Shown here: positions 6,006 to 10,941 of the stretch, piece after piece
How positions within the stretch are numbered: position 1 is the first letter of the stretch
Layout: the number at the start of each line of letters is the position of its first letter
The notes under the pieces: model-generated
The model's input: the letters and a program-made list of their open reading frames with translations, nothing else
Databases searched by the model: none
Told to the model about the DNA's origin: nothing
Made by a program: the position numbers and the translations under genes
NCBI GenBank assembly: GCA_020726005.1
Contig: DYTL01000023.1
Location: 1-10,941, forward strand
Reading direction: 5' to 3'
Length of the DNA stretch: 10,941 bases
From: Microcaldota archaeon
GTDB lineage: Archaea; Micrarchaeota; Micrarchaeia; Anstonellales; Bilamarchaeaceae

Positions 6006-6027
6006 CTTTTTTGAAAATAATCTTATT

Positions 6028-6894
6028 ATGATAAATACTAAAAATATAAAAATCGGATTGGTGCAGATGCGCATGCTTGATGAACCCGAGAAAAACCTTG
6101 CGCGCGCTGTGAAACTGATTACAAAAGCCGCGAAAAAAGGCGCGAATATTGTTTGCTTACCAGAACTTTTTACTTCAAAATATTTCGCACAATATAAAAC
6201 GGAAAATAAAGAAAATGTGAAAAAATTTGCACAACTTAGTTTTGAAATAATTACAACTACGCTCGCAAAAACCGCGCGCGATAACCATATAATACTTATA
6301 GGTGGTTCGGTATGCGAACAAATCGGAAATAAGTTATTCAATACTTCTATAATTTTTGATCAGAATGGAAACATATTAGGCAAATACCGCAAAATTCATA
6401 TTCCATATGATGAAATGTTCTGGGAGAAGGACTATTTTGAATCAGGAAATGAAGGATTTAAAGTATTTAAAACCGATTATGGTAATATAGGAATACTTAT
6501 TTGTTATGATCAGTGGTTTCCCGAAGCCGCGAGAATAAACGCACTTATGGGCGCAGATATTGTATTTTACCCGACTGCAATAGGTACGGTTAAAGGAATA
6601 AAACAAACCGAAGGAAATTGGAAAAACGCATGGGAAAATGTAATGCGTGGTCATGCAATTTCTAATGGAATGTTTGTTTGTGGAGTTAATCGTACAGGAA
6701 AAGAAGATAAAATAACTTTTTGGGGAGATTCATTTGTATGTGATGCGTTCAGCAAAATATTAAAACGAGCTGGCAAGAACGAAACCATTCTTGTGGTAAA
6801 CGTGGATTTGGATTTATGTAAGAAAGTAAGGGACGGTTGGCACCTTTTCAAGGATCGCAGACCAAAATATTACTCTAAAATTAGCGAGGTTTAG
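6028..6894 (+). CDS. aguB: N-carbamoylputrescine amidase (nitrilase superfamily)
   Basis: This enzyme hydrolyses N-carbamoylputrescine to putrescine, CO2 and ammonia, the last step of the agmatine route. The 288 residues form one carbon-nitrogen hydrolase domain. The catalytic triad is visible: Glu46 in LPELF, Lys122 in YRKIHIP and Cys159 in ICYDQWFPEAAR. The DQWFPEAAR context after the Cys, and residues such as WKNAWENVMRGHA and WGDSFVCD, are typical of the carbamoylputrescine branch rather than general nitrilases. The next gene, four bases downstream, encodes the enzyme that makes its substrate, which strongly supports the specificity. The promoter is the divergent TATA element at 5989-6005. 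Confidence 0.93.
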   Translation: MINTKNIKIGLVQMRMLDEPEKNLARAVKLITKAAKKGANIVCLPELFTSKYFAQYKTENKENVKKFAQLSFEIITTTLAKTARDNHIILIGGSVCEQIGNKLFNTSIIFDQNGNILGKYRKIHIPYDEMFWEKDYFESGNEGFKVFKTDYGNIGILICYDQWFPEAARINALMGADIVFYPTAIGTVKGIKQTEGNWKNAWENVMRGHAISNGMFVCGVNRTGKEDKITFWGDSFVCDAFSKILKRAGKNETILVVNVDLDLCKKVRDGWHLFKDRRPKYYSKISEV

Positions 6895-6898
6895 CTAT

Positions 6899-7957
6899 AT
6901 GGAGATCAAAACGCCATGCAAATTAAATTATTATATGCCCGCAGAGTGGGTAGAGCATGATGCAACATGGCTTTCATGGCCTACGAACAATACAACTTTT
7001 CCAAAAAATATATTAAATAATGTTGAAAATATTTATTGTCGTATAATATCCGCGCTTAGTTATGGAGAAAAAGTGAAAGTTCTTGTAAATGATTTAATTA
7101 CAAAAAAAATTGTACTCAAAAAACTTGATAATTTTGCACATAATGATAAAAATATTATTTTTTACGAAATAAAAACCGCGGATGTGTGGACGCGAGATTA
7201 TAGCCCGATTTTTTTAATTAACCATAAAACAAATGAGAAAGCAGTTGTAAAATGGAAATATAATGCATATGGCGAAAAATACGATGATTTGCTTTATGAT
7301 GATGTAGCAGGTACAAATATAGCTGAAGTTTCAGGAGTAAAAATATTTACACCTGGAATAATTTTGGAAGGGGGTTCAATAGACGTTGATGGAGAAGGAA
7401 CACTTTTAACTACTGAACGATGTTTGCTTAATAAAAATCGTAATCCGAATTTAAATAAGAACCAAATTGAAGAATATTTGCGCGAATATTTAGGTGTTTC
7501 AAAAATTATTTGGCTTAAATCCGGAATAAGAGGCGATGATACCGATGGCCATGTTGATAATTTTGCGCGTTTCGTAGCAAAAGGAAAAGTAATTTGCGCG
7601 TATAGTAGTGAAAATGATCCTAATTATTTCGCACTTAATAAAAACTTAGAAATATTATGTAATTCTGTAGATGCGTGCGGTAATGAGTTTGAAATAATAA
7701 AAATTCCAGTTCCAAAACCAATAATAAATATAAAGGAAAATAAACAACTTCCCGCGAGTTATGCGAATTTTTATATTGGAAATAAAGTCATATTATTACC
7801 TATTTTCAATGATGCGAACGATACAAAAGTAATTGAAATTTTAAAAAATGTGTTTCCGGAGCGAGAAGTTATTCCAATAAGCGCGCGTGACCTTGTTTTT
7901 GGTTATGGTGGAATACATTGTATTACTCAACAAGAACCAACGAAATTTATTTTTTAG
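6899..7957 (+). CDS. aguA: Agmatine deiminase
   Basis: Agmatine deiminase converts agmatine to N-carbamoylputrescine and ammonia; it belongs to the PAD_porph group of guanidino-modifying enzymes. The 352 residues match the family. The N-terminal MPAEWVEHDATWLSWP is typical. Catalytic regions are DVWTRDYSP (Asp100), EGGSID (Glu157-Asp162), GDDTDGHVDN (His218) and GGIHCITQQEP with the nucleophile Cys341. GAGGT at 6886-6890, inside the end of the amidase gene, acts as SD for the ATG at 6899; the two genes are translationally linked. The protein ends soon after its catalytic Cys, as usual, so it seems complete. However, its TAG stop lies at the edge of the duplicated ubiA segment, and the final FIF may come from that junction. 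Confidence 0.95.
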   Translation: MEIKTPCKLNYYMPAEWVEHDATWLSWPTNNTTFPKNILNNVENIYCRIISALSYGEKVKVLVNDLITKKIVLKKLDNFAHNDKNIIFYEIKTADVWTRDYSPIFLINHKTNEKAVVKWKYNAYGEKYDDLLYDDVAGTNIAEVSGVKIFTPGIILEGGSIDVDGEGTLLTTERCLLNKNRNPNLNKNQIEEYLREYLGVSKIIWLKSGIRGDDTDGHVDNFARFVAKGKVICAYSSENDPNYFALNKNLEILCNSVDACGNEFEIIKIPVPKPIINIKENKQLPASYANFYIGNKVILLPIFNDANDTKVIEILKNVFPEREVIPISARDLVFGYGGIHCITQQEPTKFIF

Positions 7958-8136
7958 GCTTGTGCGCTTTGAACATGCAATTATGTTTGCGGTTTTCATT
8001 GCAGAAATAATAACCGCAGGCGGCTTACTTTTATTTACTCCAATAATAATATTTTCACTTTTGGTTCCTATTTTTAGCGAAATGGGCGCGTTCGCAATGA
8101 ATGATTTGATAGATATAAAAATAGATAAAATTAATA
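7951..8136 (+). pseudogene. Partial duplicate of ubiA (5' part)
   Basis: These 186 bases repeat 8668-8859 of the intact prenyltransferase gene. The only differences I find are G/A at 7957, a 6-nt in-frame deletion (the FAFAVF stretch becomes FAVF) and one C-to-T change near the end (Thr to Ile in the Asp-rich motif). The copy lacks the first 11-12 codons and everything after the first Asp-rich motif, so it cannot make a working enzyme. Its left edge coincides with the agmatine deiminase stop and its right edge with the end of the HepT-like remnant. The low divergence means a recent event or gene conversion. Confidence 0.92.
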
Positions 8137-8343
8137 TATATCATTAACCTCTTTTTTAAAAAATTCGTACACTTCAAATACATTATTAATCAAACCCTTG
8201 AGTTTTGCTTCGTCTAATAGAAAACCATATGCATGAATAAAGAAGTGACGAAATGCTAAATATTTGGACAATTGTTTTTTTGTATGCTCGGTGATAATTC
8301 CTTTATTTGCTGCAATTATTAATAAATCGCTGTGCCATCTTTC
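8131..8343 (-). pseudogene. 3' remnant of a HepT-like HEPN toxin gene
   Basis: The minus strand is open for 70 codons between TGA (8346-8344) and the TAA at 8133-8131, with no start codon. The product begins ERWHSDLL and contains FRHFFIHAYGF, which fits the HEPN RNase motif R-x4-H-x-Y (Arg32, His37, Tyr39 of the fragment). It then runs DEAKLKGLINNVFEVYEFFKK to a natural end. HepT-like HEPN toxins of this WHxxLL/FRHxxxHxYG type normally have a further 60-90 N-terminal residues, missing here. The breakpoint is exactly where inverted-repeat arm B starts. The stop codon overlaps the end of the ubiA duplicate. No nucleotidyltransferase antitoxin gene is nearby. It may be inactive, or expressed as a fragment if a start is supplied elsewhere. 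Confidence 0.8.
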
Positions 8344-8594
8344 TCAGTAATTCCGAACATCTTCTACAACTAAACCATTCGCGCGAACAGAACATTATAT
8401 TTACTAATCTTTCATATAAATTATACTAAAATATAGTTCATACTAAAAAATTTTCTTAATGGATAAATCACGACGTAAAAATTTAAGAGGAGTAATATAA
8501 CAAATTGCGAGTTTGCAGCAATCCAACTAATTTGAAATAAATTTTTTGAATATTTTTTGCGTTTTTTAGCAAATTTATGTAATTTCAAACTTCG
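8344..8594 (-). repeat. Inverted repeat arm B, partner at 65-256
   Basis: The reverse complement of this stretch matches 65-256 in two blocks separated by about 60 extra bases (roughly 8420-8485), so either this arm gained or the other lost that piece. It separates the HepT remnant from the ubiA promoter. I see no complete gene in it. Together with the HepT remnant it fills the gap of about 490 bases between the ubiA duplicate and intact ubiA. Confidence 0.8.
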
Positions 8595-8605
8595 AAATCG
8601 AAAGG

Positions 8606-8615
8606 TTTTTATTTA
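8606..8615 (+). promoter_or_regulatory. Possible TATA box of ubiA
   Basis: TTTTTATTTA lies 25-34 nt before the ATG at 8640, consistent with a leaderless transcript; no SD precedes that ATG. It sits just outside inverted-repeat arm B. Confidence 0.45.
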
Positions 8616-8639
8616 CTTGCGGATTTACTGGTACTAATT

Positions 8640-9509
8640 ATGCAAATAATGAAAAAAATTCTCGCTTTTTTTAAGCTTGTGCGCTTTGAACATGCAATTA
8701 TGTTCGCGTTTGCGGTTTTCATTGCAGAAATAATAACCGCAGGCGGCTTACTTTTATTTACTCCAATAATAATATTTTCACTTTTGGTTCCTATTTTTAG
8801 CGAAATGGGCGCGTTCGCAATGAATGATTTGATAGATATAAAAACAGATAAAATTAATAGAAAAATTAATCGTCCGTTAATAAGTGGAGATCTTTCTCCA
8901 CAGTTCGCTTTGATCATAACTATTGTTTCGTTTGCATTTGCATTGATTTTTGCATATTTAGTAAATCCGATTATTTTTTTTCTTACTTTAATTATTAATT
9001 TATTCGCAATGTGTTATAATATTTGGCTTAAAGATCTTCCACTTGTGGGTAATATCTATATTGCATTTACAATGGCAATACCGTTTGTTTTCGGAAATTA
9101 TGTAATAAGCGAAACGCTCAACCCATTAAATATCTTTATTGCATTGATGGGGTTCTGCGTAGGATTAGGTAGAGAAATTGTGAAGACAGTTGAAGATATA
9201 GAAGGTGATATAAAAGCAAGGAAATCCAAAACGCTTCCAGTAATAATTGGATCTGAAAAATCGTTAATTATCGCAGGAATTTTATACTTGTTTTTTGTGC
9301 TCATTTCTATTGTACCTTTTTATTCTTATTTAAAACTTGGAATAGGATTCATGTTTGTATTTATAGCTGATATAATATTCCTCTATTCTTCTTTTACAAT
9401 TATACTTTCAAAGGACAAATTCAAATTTTTAAAAATTTCAGGTAAAATTAGTTTGCTTGCACTATTTATTGGACTAATAGGTATACTGCTTTCTGTTTTT
9501 GAGCATTAA
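8640..9509 (+). CDS. ubiA: UbiA-family prenyltransferase, probable digeranylgeranylglyceryl phosphate synthase
   Basis: In archaea this family member attaches the second geranylgeranyl chain to geranylgeranylglyceryl phosphate, a core step of ether-lipid synthesis, in the cell membrane. The 289-residue protein is almost entirely membrane helices (eight or nine). Both Asp-rich motifs that bind Mg-diphosphate are present: NDLIDIKTDKINRKINRP (62-79; D63, D66, D70) and GREIVKTVEDIEGD (177-190; E185, D186, D190). The short loop 2 and NRPL-SG pattern fit the archaeal lipid group better than quinone or heme prenyltransferases. The ATG at 8640 is used; a Met at codon 4 is an alternative. A partial copy of its 5' part lies 0.7 kb upstream. 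Confidence 0.9.
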   Translation: MQIMKKILAFFKLVRFEHAIMFAFAVFIAEIITAGGLLLFTPIIIFSLLVPIFSEMGAFAMNDLIDIKTDKINRKINRPLISGDLSPQFALIITIVSFAFALIFAYLVNPIIFFLTLIINLFAMCYNIWLKDLPLVGNIYIAFTMAIPFVFGNYVISETLNPLNIFIALMGFCVGLGREIVKTVEDIEGDIKARKSKTLPVIIGSEKSLIIAGILYLFFVLISIVPFYSYLKLGIGFMFVFIADIIFLYSSFTIILSKDKFKFLKISGKISLLALFIGLIGILLSVFEH

Positions 9510-9586
9510 TCCTTTAGACAAAATTTTTCACTGAATCTCCATGGATTAATCCTAAAAACGACAAATATCTTATTCTTTAATCCGAA

Positions 9587-9596
9587 GTTTAAAAAA
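9587..9596 (+). promoter_or_regulatory. Possible TATA box of rnp2
   Basis: GTTTAAAAAA lies 22-31 nt before the ATG at 9618, the expected place for a leaderless archaeal promoter. There is no SD before this ATG. Confidence 0.45.
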
Positions 9597-9617
9597 GCAA
9601 ATCATTAAAATAAACTA

Positions 9618-10079
9618 ATGTACGCAACATTAAAATTGAAAAAACGTTATATTGTATTTCAAATCAAAAGTCCAACAAACATTTCAGAAAACGATGTGAA
9701 AACCGGGCTTTTTTCATTTCTTCTTAAATTTTTTGGCGAATATGGTTATTCCGAATTATCATATAAATTTCTTCAATATCAATGTGACCAAAGAGGATCC
9801 ACTGCACGCAAGCAGGATATGCCTCATTCGGTCACAACTTCACAAATTGTAACCGCAGCAAGCTGTGGAATATTAAACTCACAATTTGTAAATGAAGAAA
9901 AAATTGGTTTTGGACTTATACAATGTGAACGCGGAGCACTTAATAAACTTCTTGGAGCGCTCGCACTTGTTGAAAATCTTAACGGAAAAAAAGCACGAAC
10001 TGTTGTAGTAGGAGTTAGCGGAACAATAAAAACACTTAGAGAAAAAGGATTTACATTTATCTATAACTCCGCGGTTTAA
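9618..10079 (+). CDS. rnp2: RNase P protein component 2 (Pop5), with an internal insertion
   Basis: Pop5/Rnp2 pairs with Rpp30 to activate the catalytic domain of archaeal RNase P RNA, which matures tRNA 5' ends. The core is recognisable: RYIVFQI (10-16), VKTGLFSFLLKFFGEYGYSELSYKFLQY (27-54), KIGFGLIQCERGALNKLLGALALVENLNGKK (95-125) and the hallmark VGVSGTIKTLREK (131-143). At 153 aa it is about 30 residues longer than usual. The excess lies between about Q55 and N92, exactly in the loop before the GxxxCxR strand, and is encoded by a strongly palindromic DNA segment. The reading frame stays open through it. The final codons (NSAV-stop) lie in a 16-bp repeat that recurs 0.8 kb downstream, so the 3' end may have been rebuilt by an integration. 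Confidence 0.9.
   Translation: MYATLKLKKRYIVFQIKSPTNISENDVKTGLFSFLLKFFGEYGYSELSYKFLQYQCDQRGSTARKQDMPHSVTTSQIVTAASCGILNSQFVNEEKIGFGLIQCERGALNKLLGALALVENLNGKKARTVVVGVSGTIKTLREKGFTFIYNSAV
9783..9890 (+). repeat. In-frame palindromic insertion inside rnp2
   Basis: About 108 nt (36 codons) absent from ordinary Pop5 proteins folds into two consecutive hairpins. Hairpin 1 (9783-9836) is TGTGACC/GGTCACA outside, GAGG/CCTC inside that, and CTGC-ACGCAA-GCAG at the tip. Hairpin 2 (9842-9889) is ACAAATTGT/ACAATTTGT outside and CCGCAG-CAAG-CTGTGG inside. A GGTCACAA/TTGTAACC pair links the two. The translated stretch (CDQRGSTARKQD... to ...LNSQF) is polar and has no known domain. This resembles palindromic elements that insert in frame into coding genes. 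Confidence 0.7.
10064..10079 (+). repeat. 16-bp direct repeat, left copy, at the end of rnp2
   Basis: TAACTCCGCGGTTTAA forms the last codons and stop of rnp2 and recurs exactly at 10892-10907. Its core CCGCGG is palindromic and GC-rich in an AT-rich setting, which makes a chance repeat unlikely. Confidence 0.85.
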
Positions 10080-10138
10080 TATAATATAGAAAAACTCCAA
10101 AATCGTTGCACAGTTTTCAACGTTAAATCATAGTTAAA

Positions 10139-10148
10139 TTTATAAATC
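10139..10148 (+). promoter_or_regulatory. TATA box of the 190-aa gene
   Basis: TTTATAAATC is close to the archaeal TATA consensus and is the best such box in the window. It implies a start near 10170 and a leader of about 85-90 nt, longer than for most genes here. The leader can form a hairpin GTGTTA (10193-10198) / TAACAC (10213-10218). GGAGGTG at 10247-10253, five bases before the ATG, is the strongest ribosome binding site in the window. Confidence 0.6.
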
Positions 10149-10258
10149 TTACGCAAATAAATTTTAATAGTTTTTCCAGAGTCCCATAAAAAGTGTTAAA
10201 TATGTTCGGCGATAACACGAAAATTAGAAATATTTTAAAAATATTTGGAGGTGTTTAA

Positions 10259-10831
10259 ATGTTAGTACCTGGTTCTTCTAGTTTGTATGGTTTATATTCT
10301 AACACGAACAAAAAATCAGATGGTATTCGTGATTGTAGTTCTGATATTAATACAAAAAAGGGTCTTACTGTGCATGAAATGCTTGAGTACATGAGGAACG
10401 CGAATGATCATCTATTTGCGGCACTTAATATATTCGTTAGAGGCCGAACAATTGACCACCATAATATAATATATACTATTTTTAATCTCACTTTTGAATT
10501 AAAAAACACTAATGATGCACTTTGTAGTATTTGGAGGAAATATTTATCACGAATCATAGTTTTTTATAATAATCCTCTTCATATATATGATCGAAATAAA
10601 GAGAGCAATATAATTATTTTTTGCGCCATTTTCAAGAAATTAGCGAAGAATGAAAACATTGTAGAATTAATTGAACCGAGATTAGAGAAGGAATGGGGAC
10701 CCAAAGGAAGATACTTTGACCCGAATCCAAATGAAATAATAAATACATTTAACCGCCTTTTTTCATCGGGAGAACGTCCAGATGGTCAAACATATTTATC
10801 AGATTATCCTTCCAATCTTTCTAGGTATTAA
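10259..10831 (+). CDS. Unknown 190-aa protein within the putative integrated element
   Basis: I recognise no family. The protein has a polar, Ser/Asn-rich N-terminus (1-34) and probable helices at about 36-60 (LTVHEMLEYMRNANDHLFAALNIF) and 67-100. A further helix with IIIFCAIFKKLAKNENIVELIEPRLEKEWG lies at about 118-147, and a Pro/Gly-rich tail ends in SNLSRY. It is soluble, with no signal peptide, Cys cluster or obvious catalytic motif; HH at 67-68 and scattered charged residues are not diagnostic. The GGAGGTG SD and clear TATA box argue that it is expressed. Its position between two 16-bp repeats suggests recent arrival, so it may be a cargo gene of a small element. No toxin-antitoxin partner is adjacent. 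Confidence 0.75.
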   Translation: MLVPGSSSLYGLYSNTNKKSDGIRDCSSDINTKKGLTVHEMLEYMRNANDHLFAALNIFVRGRTIDHHNIIYTIFNLTFELKNTNDALCSIWRKYLSRIIVFYNNPLHIYDRNKESNIIIFCAIFKKLAKNENIVELIEPRLEKEWGPKGRYFDPNPNEIINTFNRLFSSGERPDGQTYLSDYPSNLSRY

Positions 10832-10836
10832 TTCTT

Positions 10837-10851
10837 AAAAATTAAATTTTT
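10837..10851 (+). terminator. Terminator candidate after the 190-aa gene
   Basis: AAAAATT-A-AATTTTT is a perfect palindrome ending in a T-run, five bases after the stop codon. It is AT-only, so the T-run rather than a stable hairpin would act. Confidence 0.4.
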
Positions 10852-10941
10852 GACCAAAAAATATAATAAATTGCTTTATTTTATTGATCCCTAACTCCGC
10901 GGTTTAAGTAATAGATTTTCATTCAAACCCATTTTTTCTCG

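Larger units (their letters stand above)
10080..10907 (+). mobile_element. Possible small integrated element at the 3' end of rnp2
   Basis: An 828-bp segment, counting one repeat copy, lies between two identical 16-bp direct repeats. The left copy is the 3' end of rnp2, as when a site-specific element inserts into the end of a gene and carries the lost end with it. The segment contains one complete gene with its own TATA box, leader, strong SD and terminator-like palindrome. It has no recognisable integrase or transposase, so it would have to be mobilised in trans or be a remnant. Confidence 0.45.

Noticed and set aside
7887..8147. Open frame joining the end of aguA to the ubiA duplicate, as a possible new small membrane protein
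   Set aside because: It starts out of frame inside aguA and continues into the truncated prenyltransferase copy; no start signal of its own is visible. It is better described as a pseudogene fragment, although expression cannot be excluded.
8609..8917. Minus-strand open frame of about 100 codons over the start of ubiA
   Set aside because: It is the antisense of strongly conserved UbiA coding sequence, including the first Asp-rich motif.
9776..9900. A spliced bulge-helix-bulge mRNA intron in rnp2
   Set aside because: The insert is highly paired, but I could not find two 3-nt bulges flanking a 4-bp helix at its borders, and the frame stays open through it, so a translated insertion is preferred.
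10104..10122. CGTTG/CAACG hairpin after rnp2 as a terminator or small RNA
   Set aside because: A 5-bp stem with a 9-nt loop and no T-run is too weak to call.
1..10941. CRISPR array, rRNA gene, transposase or integrase
   Set aside because: No regularly spaced repeats, no rRNA-like blocks and no protein with transposase or recombinase motifs were seen on either strand.

Overview
The window looks like an AT-rich archaeal chromosome, probably from a small-genome (DPANN-like) lineage. The archaeal marks are aEF-1beta next to its usual small zinc-ribbon gene, archaeal-type ribosomal protein L11, a UbiA-family lipid prenyltransferase of the DGGGP-synthase kind, the RNase P protein Pop5/Rnp2, TATA-like boxes about 25-35 nt before start codons, GGTG/GAGGTG ribosome binding sites, and two tRNA genes with introns at non-canonical D-loop positions. 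Assignment to a phylum is inference.

Layout. 1-405: non-coding, holding one arm of a dispersed inverted repeat. 406-2010: adenylosuccinate lyase (purB), then a 76-aa two-helix membrane protein. 2023-2258 (minus): tandem tRNA-Gly(GCC) and tRNA-Pro(TGG), each interrupted in the D-loop by a 32-36 nt intron. 2307-2381 (minus): a 24-residue Cys/Lys-rich peptide gene, divergent from a two-gene unit at 2469-3310 (unknown 102-aa protein plus a probable winged-helix protein). 3429-3869: zinc-ribbon protein and aEF-1beta. 3871-5962 (minus): L11 followed by a secreted, membrane-anchored PQQ-type beta-propeller protein. 6028-7957: N-carbamoylputrescine amidase and agmatine deiminase, a complete two-step agmatine-to-putrescine route, transcribed from a 65-bp divergent promoter shared with L11.

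7951-8600 is a scarred region. It holds a nearly identical partial copy of the downstream ubiA gene, the 3' end of a HepT-like HEPN toxin gene on the minus strand, and the second arm of the inverted repeat whose partner lies at 65-256. Intact ubiA follows (8640-9509), then rnp2 (9618-10079).

The rnp2 gene has been hit twice. An in-frame, strongly palindromic insertion of about 108 nt lies in the middle of the gene. At its 3' end, a 16-bp direct repeat (10064-10079 and 10892-10907) brackets a 0.8-kb segment carrying one unknown 190-aa gene with its own TATA box and strong ribosome binding site, as expected of a small integrated element that restored the end of its target gene.

Most genes are housekeeping (purine synthesis, translation, lipid and polyamine synthesis, tRNA processing). 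The novelty lies in the tRNA introns, the double insertion into rnp2, and the rearranged junction around ubiA.
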